Assembly (NCBI RefSeq): GCF_001650405.1
Contig: NZ_LWCU01000023.1
Location: forward strand, 149,685 to 213,684
Source of the DNA: Microbacterium sp. H83
GTDB taxonomy: Bacteria; Actinomycetota; Actinomycetes; Actinomycetales; Microbacteriaceae
DNA length: 64,000 bases
Direction of reading: 5' to 3'
The notes beneath the pieces are model-generated. The model was not told where the DNA came from and searched no databases. It was given only the letters and a program-made list of their open reading frames with translations. Shown one piece after another: positions 36,916 to 45,879 of this stretch. Position numbers and translations under genes: made by a program. The first letter of the stretch is position 1, and each line of letters opens with the position of its first letter.

Positions 36916-38324
36916 GAGAACAATTCTCCCAGACGATCGCCGAGATGCCGCAGGCCCACGGAATTGGACGACTTCACGAGCACGCGGTCGCCGTCGCGCA
37001 GCTCGGTGCGCAGGTACTCGAAGGCGGAGTCCTGGTCGGCGAAGAAGATCGCCTCGCTGTCCCACGATCCCTCGCCGATCGCCGAGATGTAGAGCCGACG
37101 CGCCTCCTGACCCACGACGACGATGCGCTGGATGTTCAGACGCACCGCGAGCAGGCCGATGCGGTCGTGCTCATCGCCGGCCGTCTCCCCCAGCTCGCTC
37201 ATCGCGCCGAGGACCGCCACCGTGCGCTCGCCGGGGCCTGTGATCTGCGCGAGGGTCCGCAGCGCCGCGGCCATCGAGTCAGGGCTGGCGTTGTAGGCGT
37301 CGTTGATGATCCGCACCCGATCGCTGCCCATCGGCTGCATCCGCCACCGCTCCGCGATCTCGACCGTCTCGAGCCGGGCGATCGCATCGGACGCCGGAAC
37401 GCCCAGCACGCCCGCGGCGGCGATCGCGGCCAGCGCGTTGTTCACATGGTGCGCGCCGAGGACGCGCAGCGCGAGTCGACGCTTCTCGCCTCCGGCGACG
37501 ATGTCCACCGACGTCCCGGATGCCGTGACCTCGATGCCTTCGGCACGCACGTCGGCGTGCGGTCCCTGGCCGAATCCGACGACCCGCATACCGCGCGAGC
37601 GGGCGAGGTCGCCCATCGCCGCCACGCGGGGGTCGTCGAGGTTGAGGACGGCCGTGCCGGACGACGAGGCCGCGGTCACGAGCTCCGACTTCGCCTTCGC
37701 CGTCGCCTCGATGCCGCCGAACCCGCCGGCATGCGCCATGCCCACCATGAGCACCACCGCGATGTCCGGCTCGACCAGGCCGGCGAGGCGCGCGATGCTG
37801 CCGGGCGCATCGGCTCCGAACTCGCTGACGAGGAACCGGGTGTCGTAGGTGACGCGCAGCATCGTCACGGGCGCGCCGACCTCGTTGTTGTACGACTTGA
37901 TCGGCGCGACGGTCTCGCCCTCGTCGGAGAGGATGCGCGCGAGGAAGTTCTTGGTCGTCGTCTTGCCGTTGGAGCCGGTGATCCCGACGATCCGGAGGTC
38001 CCCCGCCGCTCGCACGCGCGCGACGACCTCGCGGGCGAGGTCGGCCAGAGCCACCACGACGTCGTCGACGACGATCTGGGTGATCTCGTCGTCGACGGGG
38101 TGCTCGACGACGGCCAGAGCAGCGCCGGCCGCGAGAGCCGCGCCCACGAAGCGATGGCCGTCGGTCTCGGCGCCCGGCTTCGCGACGAAGATCGAACCGG
38201 GAGCCATCGTGCGCGAGTCGGTGTCGACGACGCCGTCGACGACGGTGTCCGCCGTGGCGGTTCCGGCGAGCCTCAGCTCACCCCCGAGGACGGCGGCGAT
38301 CTCAGCAAGCGACAGGGCGATCAT
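36912..38324 (-). CDS. murF: UDP-MurNAc-tripeptide D-Ala-D-Ala ligase MurF
   Basis: A 470-residue Mur ligase finishing the pentapeptide. ITGSNGKTTTKNFLA is the ATP loop and INDAYNASPDSM the later motif. It lies 28 bp after ftsI, the place where murE stands in most dcw clusters. The stop overlaps mraY. Confidence 0.96.
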   Translation of the reverse strand: MIALSLAEIAAVLGGELRLAGTATADTVVDGVVDTDSRTMAPGSIFVAKPGAETDGHRFVGAALAAGAALAVVEHPVDDEITQIVVDDVVVALADLAREVVARVRAAGDLRIVGITGSNGKTTTKNFLARILSDEGETVAPIKSYNNEVGAPVTMLRVTYDTRFLVSEFGADAPGSIARLAGLVEPDIAVVLMVGMAHAGGFGGIEATAKAKSELVTAASSSGTAVLNLDDPRVAAMGDLARSRGMRVVGFGQGPHADVRAEGIEVTASGTSVDIVAGGEKRRLALRVLGAHHVNNALAAIAAAGVLGVPASDAIARLETVEIAERWRMQPMGSDRVRIINDAYNASPDSMAAALRTLAQITGPGERTVAVLGAMSELGETAGDEHDRIGLLAVRLNIQRIVVVGQEARRLYISAIGEGSWDSEAIFFADQDSAFEYLRTELRDGDRVLVKSSNSVGLRHLGDRLGELFS

Positions 38325-38352
38325 GACGTCTCCAGGCGCGACAGGGCGCCGT

Positions 38353-40134
38353 CTATTCGAACTTGGGAAGCAGTGCGTCCATCGGGGTGGAGGACGGCAT
38401 CACGCGATAGGTCTTCATGGTCTGGGTCATCGCCTTCTGGAAGGCCGATGCGGTAGCAGCAGACGATGTAACTCTAGTCGGCTCGTCGAGTGTGACCACG
38501 ACGACGTACTGCGGATCGTCGACGGGAGCAAAGCCCACCATGCTCGTGTAGTACACGCCCTGCTTGTATCCGCCGTTGCCGTCGGGGATCTGCGCGGTAC
38601 CGGTCTTGCTCGTGACGCGATAGCCGGGAACCTGGATGCGCTCGGCGTTGCCGCCCTGGACGGCGACGTTCTCGAGCATGCGGGTGAGGTCGGCGGCTGT
38701 CTCCGGTTTGATGATCTGCTCACGCGCCGGCGCATCCGGGGTGACGACCGTGCCGTCGGCGGCCGTGCACGACTCGATCAGGGACAGGCCGATCTTCTCT
38801 CCGCCGTTCGCGATGGCCTGGTACGCACCGGCGAGCTGCGGCGCCGTCACGGTGAAGTACTGGCCGAACGTCGTCGTGTAGAGCGACTGGTTGTCCCAGT
38901 TCTTCGTCGGGTGCAGCAGCCCGCTCGCCTCGGAAGGGAACCCGATGGTCGGCTCGGCGACGCCGAAGCGCTGCAGGTAGTCGTACCGCACGTCCGTGCT
39001 GACCATGGTCCCGAACTTCGACAGCGCGACGTTCGATGAGTCGATCAGGGCGCCCGCGAGCGTGTACGTGAAAGCGGGGTGCACGAACGCGTCGTTGATG
39101 ACGGCGCCGTTGTCGAACTTCTCGTAGGAGGAGGCGACGACGGTCGGGCTCGTCATCGTCACGCCCGCGTTCTCCATCACGGCCGCCGCGGTGACGGCCT
39201 TGAACGTGGATCCGGGCTCGAACGGGTACGAGAACAGCTTGCTCACCCAGGTGTTCGGCGCAGACGCGTCGAGGTCGTTGGGGTCCATGGTCGGCCACTC
39301 GGCGGCGGCCCGGATCTTGCCCGTCCCCACCTCGACGACCGTCACGGTGCCGCCCTTGGCGCCCTGCAGCTGAGCCTCCTCGGCGATCATCTGCTGCATG
39401 TACCACTGCAGGTCGCTGCTGATCGTGAGCTGCACCGTCCCGCCGTTCACGGCGTCGGTGCGGGATTCGCTGCCCGGGATGATCACGCCGTCCTTGCCCG
39501 TGCGATAGCTCTCCTCGCCGTCGGTCGGCGCGAGGCATCGATCATCCAGCTTCTCGACGCCGGCCTGAGCGGTCCCGGTGCCGTCGAGGTAGCCGATCAG
39601 GTTGCCGGCCACGGCGCCGTTCGGATAGACGCGGATCTCACGCGCGGTCATGGTGAGGTAGGAGCCGAGCTTGAGCTCGCGCAGCGCGATGTACTGCTCG
39701 GAGCCGAGGCCCTTCACGAGCGGGAAGTACTGGGAGTCGGGGTTCTCCGCGAGCGTCGCGGCGATGTCGGCGCGCAGCTTCTCGGCATCCAGGCCCATGA
39801 TCTCCGCGATCCGCGTGGACGCCTCGGCCCACGGGAGCTTCGGCGGGTTGTCCGCGTCCTCCTCGAGAAGTCGGATCACCTGCGGGCTGAGCTGGGCGTC
39901 GTAGACCTTCACGCTCTCGGCGAGCACCGCGCCGTCCGCGTCCGTGATCGATCCGCGGTCGCCGTAGATGGGCGTCCCCTTCGCGATGAAATCCAGGGAC
40001 TGTTCGACGTGCTCGTCGGCCTTGACCACCTGGATGTCGATCAGCCGCACGACGAACGCCGCCAGGATGGCGAGGATGACCGCCAGTGCGACGACCGTGC
40101 GTCGCCGGGGACTCCGGGTGGCTCTCGTCGTCAT
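38353..40134 (-). CDS. ftsI: Septal transpeptidase FtsI (PBP3/PbpB)
   Basis: A 593-residue class B penicillin-binding protein. Transmembrane helix about 13-32; the non-catalytic domain includes GDRGSITDADG (dimerisation motif); transpeptidase motifs are STFK at 309-312, SSN at 366-368 and KTG at 510-512. Cross-links septal peptidoglycan with FtsW. Two cysteines only, C200 and C456, both outside. Confidence 0.96.
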   Translation of the reverse strand: MTTRATRSPRRRTVVALAVILAILAAFVVRLIDIQVVKADEHVEQSLDFIAKGTPIYGDRGSITDADGAVLAESVKVYDAQLSPQVIRLLEEDADNPPKLPWAEASTRIAEIMGLDAEKLRADIAATLAENPDSQYFPLVKGLGSEQYIALRELKLGSYLTMTAREIRVYPNGAVAGNLIGYLDGTGTAQAGVEKLDDRCLAPTDGEESYRTGKDGVIIPGSESRTDAVNGGTVQLTISSDLQWYMQQMIAEEAQLQGAKGGTVTVVEVGTGKIRAAAEWPTMDPNDLDASAPNTWVSKLFSYPFEPGSTFKAVTAAAVMENAGVTMTSPTVVASSYEKFDNGAVINDAFVHPAFTYTLAGALIDSSNVALSKFGTMVSTDVRYDYLQRFGVAEPTIGFPSEASGLLHPTKNWDNQSLYTTTFGQYFTVTAPQLAGAYQAIANGGEKIGLSLIESCTAADGTVVTPDAPAREQIIKPETAADLTRMLENVAVQGGNAERIQVPGYRVTSKTGTAQIPDGNGGYKQGVYYTSMVGFAPVDDPQYVVVVTLDEPTRVTSSAATASAFQKAMTQTMKTYRVMPSSTPMDALLPKFE

Positions 40135-40174
40135 GGACTGTCTCCGTCGGGTCGTGGCGGTCGGTGCGGGTGTC

Positions 40175-40750
40175 TCAGCGGGTGGTCGGGCTCGGCAGGC
40201 CGTCGGTGATCGCCGGCGGCAGCTCGGCGGCGGGCGGCGTCGTGGCCTCGGCCTCCCCTGCCTCGGCCTCCGTCATTCCTTGCGCGATGGCGTTCTGCAG
40301 CAGCGCGTTGCTCACCGCGCCCGCGCCGTTCGGATCGATGGTCGAGGTGCCTCCGGCGCCCTCCCCCTGACCGAACACGGCTCCGTCACTCAGCCGCAAA
40401 TACGACGGGGAGCCGGCGACGACCATGCCGAGCGCGGCGGCTCCCGACGCGAGCGACTGCGGCGAGCTCAAGCCGGTCAGGTCCTCCTGCAGGGCGTCGG
40501 TGCGAAGGTCGAGCTCGCGCTGCTGCGAGCTCAGGCCGGCCAGCACGAAGGAGTCCTGGGTGATCGCGAGGGACAGCCCGATCTGCGCCGCCCCGATGGC
40601 CATCGCCCCGGCCAGCGCGGCCAGCGCGTAGGCGAGCTTGGGCTTGCGGCGGGTCGGCGTGCCGGTGACGGGCTCGAGTCGGCGCCGAGGCTCGCGTGCA
40701 GGCGCGGCGGGCGCCCTCTGCGGCGTGCGTGCGGTCGCGTTCAGGCTCAT
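40175..40750 (-). CDS. FtsL-like divisome protein
   Basis: A 191-residue bitopic protein in the ftsL position between rsmH and ftsI. Basic, Pro-rich N-terminus (1-37), transmembrane helix about 38-60, then a short coiled segment [18 protein letters not shown], and an extracytoplasmic Ala/Gly-rich tail to the end. FtsL evolves fast, so the call rests on position and topology. The tail is longer than in typical FtsL. The ATG overlaps the rsmH stop by 4 bases. Confidence 0.75.
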   Translation of the reverse strand: MSLNATARTPQRAPAAPAREPRRRLEPVTGTPTRRKPKLAYALAALAGAMAIGAAQIGLSLAITQDSFVLAGLSSQQRELDLRTDALQEDLTGLSSPQSLASGAAALGMVVAGSPSYLRLSDGAVFGQGEGAGGTSTIDPNGAGAVSNALLQNAIAQGMTEAEAGEAEATTPPAAELPPAITDGLPSPTTR

Positions 40751-41685
40751 GCGTTCTCTCGGACCTTCTCCGCTGCGCGCAGCCGCACCGGGATCGCGCG
40801 CGGGTTGCGCGCCCGCTCGGCGTCATCGGCCAGTTCGGCTCCGCGGGTGATGATTCTGAAGCGAGGGGCGTGCTCGGGGAGCTCGACCGGGAGACCCTTC
40901 GGAGCCGTCGACGCGGCACCGGCGGCGAACGCCTGCTTCACGAGACGGTCCTCGAGGGACTGGTAGGACATGACGACGATGCGCCCGCCGACCGCGAGGG
41001 CGTCCATCGCGGCGGGGATCGCGTCGGCCAGCACATTCAGCTCGGCGTTGACCTCGATGCGGAGAGCCTGGAAGACCCGCTTGGCCGGGTGCCCCGCCCG
41101 CTGCGCGGCGGCGGGAGTGGCCGCGATGAGGATGTCGACGAGCTCCCCGGACCGCGTGATCGGCGACTTCTGCCGCGCGTCGATGATGAAGCGCGCGTAC
41201 CGTCCCGCGAGCTTCTCCTCGCCGTAGCGCTCGAAGATCCGGCGGAGGTTGCCCTCGCTGTAGGTCGCGACCACCTCGGCGGCGGTGATGCCGCGCGTCT
41301 GATCCATGCGCATGTCGAGCGGCGCGTCCTTGGAGTAGGCGAATCCGCGCTCGGCCTCGTCCAGCTGGAGCGACGAGACTCCGAGGTCGAACAGGATGCC
41401 GGCGGCACCCTGCGCGTGCAGTCCGATCTCGTCGTAGACCGTGTGCACGAGCGTGATGCGGTCGCGGAATCGTGCGAGACGCTCACCCGCGATGCGCAGG
41501 GCGTCGGTGTCGCGGTCGAGGCCGACCAGGCGGATGTTGGGGAAGCGCTCGAGCAGGGCCTCAGAGTGACCGCCCATGCCCAGAGTGGCGTCGACGAGCA
41601 CCGCTCCGTCGGCCTGGAGGGCCGGAGCCAGCAGCTCGACGCATCGATCGAGCAGGACGGGGGTGTGGATGTCGCGGAGGTTCAT
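40747..41685 (-). CDS. rsmH: 16S rRNA (cytosine1402-N4) methyltransferase RsmH
   Basis: A 312-residue SAM methyltransferase. [27 protein letters not shown] (SAM loop), [17 protein letters not shown] and PLDMRMD are family signatures. The ATG at 41685 is preceded by GAGAGA. The open frame continues upstream into mraZ only as shadow. Second gene of the mraZ-led cluster. Confidence 0.96.
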   Translation of the reverse strand: MNLRDIHTPVLLDRCVELLAPALQADGAVLVDATLGMGGHSEALLERFPNIRLVGLDRDTDALRIAGERLARFRDRITLVHTVYDEIGLHAQGAAGILFDLGVSSLQLDEAERGFAYSKDAPLDMRMDQTRGITAAEVVATYSEGNLRRIFERYGEEKLAGRYARFIIDARQKSPITRSGELVDILIAATPAAAQRAGHPAKRVFQALRIEVNAELNVLADAIPAAMDALAVGGRIVVMSYQSLEDRLVKQAFAAGAASTAPKGLPVELPEHAPRFRIITRGAELADDAERARNPRAIPVRLRAAEKVRENA

Positions 41686-41801
41686 GATCTCTCTCGGTGA
41701 CCTCTGTATGTCGGTGACCAGGGCCCTGATCCCCCTCCGCTTCACGACCCGGCACCGGGGAAGTGTGTCGGGGCGAGAGCGGCGGGGCATCACAGCCGTG
41801 G

Positions 41802-42233
41802 TCAGAACAGTCCCGGGATCACCTCCTGCTCGAGGTCGGCGTAGGACTCCTCGCCGGCGGCGAGGTAGGCGTTCCAGCTCTCGGCATCCCAGATCTCGGC
41901 GTGAGCGCCGACTCCGGTGACGATGAGCTCCTTCTGCAGTCCCGCGTACTGGCGGAGGTGCGCGGGGATGGTGATGCGGTTCTGGCTGTCTGGCATCTCC
42001 GCACTCGCACCGGAGAGGAACAGGCGCATGAAGTCGCGCGCCTGCTTGTTCGCGAGCGGGGCCTGCCGGATCCGCTCGTGCATCGCCTCGAACTCGGCCG
42101 TGCTGAAGACGTAGAGGCAGCGCTCCTGCCCTCGAGTGACGACGATGCCGCCACCGAGGTCTTCGCGGAACTTCGCGGGAAGGATGACCCGTCCCTTGTC
42201 GTCCAGCTTCGGAGAATGCGTTCCCAGCAACAT
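41802..42233 (-). CDS. mraZ: Transcriptional regulator MraZ
   Basis: A 143-residue protein with two AbrB-like repeats: [16 protein letters not shown] near the start and [17 protein letters not shown] in the second half. MraZ forms rings and represses its own dcw operon by binding direct repeats. Three such repeats lie 41-66 bp upstream. GGGGG precedes the ATG. Confidence 0.97.
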   Translation of the reverse strand: MLLGTHSPKLDDKGRVILPAKFREDLGGGIVVTRGQERCLYVFSTAEFEAMHERIRQAPLANKQARDFMRLFLSGASAEMPDSQNRITIPAHLRQYAGLQKELIVTGVGAHAEIWDAESWNAYLAAGEESYADLEQEVIPGLF

Positions 42234-42273
42234 CAGCCATCACCCCCTCTGCGTCCGGCCAACTCGAGGTGAG

Positions 42274-42299
42274 CACCACTTTACTCCACTTTCCTCCAC
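42274..42299 (-). promoter_or_regulatory. MraZ box: three direct repeats before mraZ
   Basis: On the minus strand GTGGAG (42299-42294), GTGGAG (42289-42284) and GTGGTG (42279-42274) repeat at exactly 10 bp, with AAA-containing spacers. A fourth GTGG lies 8 bp further up. A TTGACC at 42313-42308 could be the -35. This is the arrangement expected of an MraZ operator. Confidence 0.8.
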
Positions 42300-42371
42300 A
42301 AAACCACGGTCAATTGCCGCTCTGAGGACAGGAATGACGAGAGGGGACGCGGGATTCCGCGGAACGATGCG

Positions 42372-42409
42372 GTGGAGCGCAGTGGAGGGCGGGTGGAGGA
42401 CCGGTGGAG
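42372..42409 (+). promoter_or_regulatory. Second GTGGAG array in opposite orientation
   Basis: Four GTGGAG copies on the plus strand at 42372, 42382, 42393 and 42404, spacing 10, 11 and 11 bp. They lie about 140-176 bp upstream of mraZ, facing away from it, in a 305-bp intergenic stretch that otherwise holds only the proximal MraZ box and a terminator. Confidence 0.6.
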
Positions 42410-42489
42410 CGACAGGGAGCTCAGCGGCCACCCGGAGCGCGCTCGCCGTCGGGGCGCCGTATGACGGGGAGCCCCGAGCCCGAGAACCA

Positions 42490-42524
42490 CGAAGGCCCGG
42501 ATGCTCAATGCATCCGGGCCTTCG
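42490..42524 (-). terminator. Terminator after DUF3040 gene
   Basis: A perfect 15-bp stem (42490-42504 with 42510-42524) around TCAAT, 14 bp after the stop of the gene at 42539. It isolates mraZ from upstream transcription. Confidence 0.85.
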
Positions 42525-42538
42525 AGGAGGAAGTGCGG

Positions 42539-42910
42539 TCAGTGGCCGTCGTGACGGCGGTCCCAACGATCGTTCATGCGATCCATGAAGGACGCGGAGC
42601 TCTGCTGCTTGGGTGCCCGCTCGCGCGGGACGGCGGAGAGGGGCTTTCGCACGGGGGTCACGGCGAGCATGACGCCCCCGAGCATGGCCGCGAAGCCGAT
42701 GACTCCGACGACGACGCCCCACACGTCTCCGAGGACGACGCCGACGATCAGCCCGCCCACGCCGGCGAGGAGCAGGAGGGCTCCGTACACCAGGTTGCGG
42801 TAGCTGAGTGCTCGGTCGCCCGAAGGCGCACTCACGACGTCGGCGTCATTGTGCAGGAGATGGCGCTCCATCTCGTCGAGCAGACGCTGCTCCTGTTCGG
42901 AGAGTGGCAT
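42539..42910 (-). CDS. DUF3040 membrane protein
   Basis: A 123-residue protein opening MPLSEQEQRLLDEMERHLL, the hallmark of DUF3040, followed by two transmembrane helices (about 43-62 and 64-84) and a basic tail. Common beside mraZ in actinobacteria; function unknown. The ribosome binding site is in CGAGGGGGAC and a TAGAAT -10 lies at 42944-42939. Confidence 0.85.
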   Translation of the reverse strand: MPLSEQEQRLLDEMERHLLHNDADVVSAPSGDRALSYRNLVYGALLLLAGVGGLIVGVVLGDVWGVVVGVIGFAAMLGGVMLAVTPVRKPLSAVPRERAPKQQSSASFMDRMNDRWDRRHDGH

Positions 42911-42995
42911 TTCGTCCCCCTCGGGTATTCGTCCGTCCATTCTACGCGCGGTATGCGGCGCGGGGCTAGCTGTTCGGGGCCCCATTGGCTTTACG

Positions 42996-43001
42996 TATGC
43001 T
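42996..43001 (+). promoter_or_regulatory. Putative -10 for leaderless polyprenyl synthase gene
   Basis: TATGCT, 7 nt before the GTG at 43009. It decides the start over an upstream in-frame TTG at 42985, which would lie before the transcript begins. Confidence 0.45.
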
Positions 43002-43008
43002 GGGAGTC

Positions 43009-44097
43009 GTGCCGTCCCCCACACTCGTCCCCGACGCCGTCGCCGCACGCCTGGAGCTCTTCCTCGAGCGGATGCGGGAGGAGTCGGCCGAATACGGCCC
43101 GGACGCCGCCGCGCTCGTGGAGACCGCGGCGGGCACCCTCGTCGGCGGCAAGCGTCTGCGCGCCCGCTTCTGCCACGCGGGATGGCAGGCGGTCGCCCGC
43201 CACCACGACCGCCGCGCCGCGGAGTCCGACGCCCTGTGGGACGTGTGCGCCGCCCTCGAGATCTTCCAGTCGGCCGCACTCGTGCACGACGACCTGATCG
43301 ACAACTCCGACACGCGCCGCGGACGTCCGGCTGCACACCGGGCACTGGAGGGCGCGCATCGCGCGTCGCAGTGGTCGGGCGACGCCGCCGCCTTCGGACG
43401 GTCCTCGGCGATCCTTCTGGGAGACCTCCTGGTCGCCTGGAGCGACGATCTGCTCGAGGACGCGATCGCGCCGCTCCCCCACGCCGCCGGGGTGCGTCGC
43501 GAATACGCCCGCATGCGACGCGACGTGACGGTCGGTCAGTTCCTCGACATCGCCGAGGAGTCCGCGTGGAGTGTGAACGCCGCCGACTCGCACGTCGACC
43601 GAGCCCTCCGTGTCGTCTCTCTCAAGTCGGCGCGGTACAGCATCGAGCAGCCTCTCGTGCTGGGCGCCGCCGTCGCCGACGCCGACGCGGAGCAGCAGCG
43701 AGCGCTCCGCCGCTTCGGTCATCCCGTGGGCATGGCGTTCCAGCTGCGCGACGACGTGCTCGGAGTCTTCGGCGATGCCGCCGTTACGGGCAAGCCCGCA
43801 GGCGACGACCTCCGCGAGGGCAAGCGCACCGTGCTCGTGGCGCTCACCAGGCAGACGCTCGACACCTCGGCGAGGAACCTGTTCGACGAGCTGCTCGGTG
43901 ATCCCGAGCTGGGCGCGGATCAGATCGGATTCCTGCAGGCCACCATCACGGCGTCGGGCGCCCTCGATCGCGTCGAGGCGATGATCGACGACTACGCGAA
44001 GGATGCGGACCGCGCGCTCTCGGGAGCACCGCTCGACAACGCCGCTGTCGGAGAGCTGCGCGATCTCGCTCGCGCGGCGACCGTCCGCTCCGCCTGA
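43009..44097 (+). CDS. Polyprenyl (geranylgeranyl-type) diphosphate synthase
   Basis: A 362-residue all-alpha prenyltransferase. The first aspartate-rich motif is in LVHDDLIDNSD and the second in QLRDDVLGVFGD; GGKRLRARF and the KSARYS lysine region bind diphosphates. It extends allylic diphosphates with IPP for quinone, carotenoid or lipid carriers; chain length is not readable by eye. Next to the Rv2175c-type gene and pknL, as idsA2 is in mycobacteria. Confidence 0.9.
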   Translation: MPSPTLVPDAVAARLELFLERMREESAEYGPDAAALVETAAGTLVGGKRLRARFCHAGWQAVARHHDRRAAESDALWDVCAALEIFQSAALVHDDLIDNSDTRRGRPAAHRALEGAHRASQWSGDAAAFGRSSAILLGDLLVAWSDDLLEDAIAPLPHAAGVRREYARMRRDVTVGQFLDIAEESAWSVNAADSHVDRALRVVSLKSARYSIEQPLVLGAAVADADAEQQRALRRFGHPVGMAFQLRDDVLGVFGDAAVTGKPAGDDLREGKRTVLVALTRQTLDTSARNLFDELLGDPELGADQIGFLQATITASGALDRVEAMIDDYAKDADRALSGAPLDNAAVGELRDLARAATVRSA

Positions 44098-44115
44098 GGG
44101 GCCGGCGAGAAGGTC

Positions 44116-44475
44116 TCAGGCCAGCGTGCGCGCGAGGCGCCTGACCTCGCTCTTGTGACCGGCGAGGAGCGCGTCGATGGGAGAGCGCCCGAGCGTGTCG
44201 TCCGCCTCGAGCAGCCAGTCGATGACCTCGTCGTCGGTGAAAGCGGCGTCCTGCAGCACGATCACCGTGCCGCGCAGCGACGAGAGGGGATGTCCGTCCA
44301 CGATGAAGATCGACGGGACCGCGAAGACCCCGGATCGGCGTGAGCCGATCAGATAGTGCTCGTCGATGAGCCGCCGAACGCGGCCCAGCGGCACGTCGAG
44401 CGCCTCGACGAGGTCGGGCATGGCCAGCCACTCGGTGGGGGTCACGGACGGGTTGTTCTCAGACGGCGCAGACAC
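44116..44475 (-). CDS. Rv2175c-family DNA-binding protein
   Basis: A 119-residue protein. The N-terminal half (WLAMPDLVEALDVPLGRVRRLIDEH) is a helix-turn-helix; the C-terminal half (PLSSLRGTVIVLQDAAFTDDEVIDWLLEADDTLG, in part) is the Rv2175c C-terminal domain. In M. tuberculosis the homologue is a substrate of PknL, encoded nearby here. Start is GTG. It converges with the prenyltransferase at 18 bp. Confidence 0.88.
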   Translation of the reverse strand: MSAPSENNPSVTPTEWLAMPDLVEALDVPLGRVRRLIDEHYLIGSRRSGVFAVPSIFIVDGHPLSSLRGTVIVLQDAAFTDDEVIDWLLEADDTLGRSPIDALLAGHKSEVRRLARTLA

Positions 44476-44517
44476 CCCACAACTATCTCACCTGCGCGCG
44501 CAGGACGCATTTCGACC

Positions 44518-44572
44518 ACTTCCGTCACTCATGTCACGGACGTCACTTCCGTTGACTTCCGTATACATCCGT
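44518..44572 (+). repeat. Short direct repeats before the LysM gene
   Basis: ACTTCCGT occurs at 44518, 44545 and 44555, with ACATCCGT at 44565; the last three are spaced exactly 10 bp. Interleaved GTCAC copies start at 44524, 44533 and 44542, spaced 9 bp. The array fills the divergent region between the Rv2175c-type gene and the LysM gene and looks like a multi-site operator. Confidence 0.65.
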
Positions 44573-44609
44573 GTCAGCGTGGACGGACGCCGAGACATGG
44601 GAGACCACC

Positions 44610-45800
44610 GTGAGCACGCACACCGCAGCGCGTCGGACGCGCATTCTGCAGTTCGGAGTGCCGGCCGCCGTGCTCGGCACCCTGTCCGGCGGCGTCGCCG
44701 CCGCTCCCGCGACCGCCGACGCCGTGCCGATCGAGCGCCCGCAGACCACGCCGCTGCGGGTCGCCCCGATGGAAGCCGCGCCGGCCAGTTATACGGTGCA
44801 GCCGGGCGACACCGTCTCCTCCATCGCGACCCGCTTCGGGCTCCGCACGGTCGACGTGCTGTCGTGGAACGGGCTGAGCTGGCGATCCGTCATCTATCCG
44901 GGTCAGACCCTCTCGCTCGCCGGCTCCGCGCCGGCCCCCGCTGCCGCCCCCTCCCCTGCGCCGCCGGCGGCGGCGACGTATGTGGTGGTCGCCGGGGACA
45001 CGATCTTCGGCATCGCGCAGAAGCACGGTACGAGCGTCGACGCCGTCCTCGCCGCGAACGGCCTCACCCGCTCGTCCGTGATCTTCCCGGGACAGGCGCT
45101 CGCGCTCTCCGGCTCCCCCGCTGCCACTGCACCCGCACCGGCCCCCGCCGCACCCGCCGCACCGGCACCCGCGAACGGCGGTGCGACGCATGCGGTCGTC
45201 GCCGGAGACACCCTCTTCGGCATCGCGAAGAAGCACGGCACCACGACCGCGGCGCTGCTCGCCCTCAACGGCCTGGGCGCCGACGCCATCATCTACCCGG
45301 GTCAGAGCATCGTCGTCGCGGCGGCACCCGCTCCCGCCGCACCCGCGCCGGCTCCGGCCGCGGCGCCCGGCCCCGCCGCGCAGTCCTCGGCGGCGCTGGA
45401 TGCGGAGCAGGCGTCCAACGCCGCGCTCATCATCGGCGTCGGCCGCCAGCTCGGGGTCTCCGACCGCGCGATCGCCATCGCGCTGGCGACGGCGATGGTC
45501 GAGTCCAGCCTGCGGAACCTCCCCTGGGGCGACCGGGATTCGCTCGGTCTCTTCCAGCAGCGCCCCAGCACGGGGTGGGGCACGCCCGAGCAGGCGCTCG
45601 ACGCCGACCGCAGCACGCGGGTGTTCTTCGGCGGAGTCGGCGACCCGAACGGGCAGTCGACCCGCGGCCTCCTCGACATCCCGGGCTGGGAGACCATGCG
45701 ATTCACGGATGCCGCGCAGGCCGTGCAGATCTCGGCCTACCCCGAGCGGTACGGGCAGTGGGAGACGCAGGCGTACCAGTGGCTCGCGCAGCACGGGTGA
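44610..45800 (+). CDS. Secreted LysM protein with transglycosylase-like domain
   Basis: A 396-residue exported protein. Signal peptide about 1-38 (RRTRILQFGVPAAVLGTLSGG, cleavage after ATADA). Three LysM domains at about 60-104, 123-167 and 193-237 are separated by Ala/Pro linkers. The C-terminal domain (265-396) contains AIALATAMVESSLRNLPWGDRDSLG (in parts) and LFQQRPSTGWGT, like actinobacterial lysozyme-fold peptidoglycan hydrolases, with E298 the likely catalytic acid. The GTG at 44610 has GGGAGA upstream. Location between Rv2175c and pknL suggests wall remodelling under kinase control. Confidence 0.88.
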   Translation: MSTHTAARRTRILQFGVPAAVLGTLSGGVAAAPATADAVPIERPQTTPLRVAPMEAAPASYTVQPGDTVSSIATRFGLRTVDVLSWNGLSWRSVIYPGQTLSLAGSAPAPAAAPSPAPPAAATYVVVAGDTIFGIAQKHGTSVDAVLAANGLTRSSVIFPGQALALSGSPAATAPAPAPAAPAAPAPANGGATHAVVAGDTLFGIAKKHGTTTAALLALNGLGADAIIYPGQSIVVAAAPAPAAPAPAPAAAPGPAAQSSAALDAEQASNAALIIGVGRQLGVSDRAIAIALATAMVESSLRNLPWGDRDSLGLFQQRPSTGWGTPEQALDADRSTRVFFGGVGDPNGQSTRGLLDIPGWETMRFTDAAQAVQISAYPERYGQWETQAYQWLAQHG

Positions 45801-45867
45801 CGGAGTTCCCCGGAAACCCCCAGGCCCCGAGGGCGAGCCGCTCCCGGAGCTTTCAGGGAGTCCTCAA

Positions 45868-45873
45868 TAGAAT
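45868..45873 (+). promoter_or_regulatory. Putative -10 for leaderless pknL
   Basis: TAGAAT, 6 nt before the GTG at 45880; close to the TATAAT consensus. Confidence 0.5.
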
Positions 45874-45879
45874 CTTGAC

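Noticed and set aside
42274..42409. CRISPR-like array
   Set aside because: Units are only 6 bp with 4-5 bp spacers, which fits MraZ operator sites and not a CRISPR.
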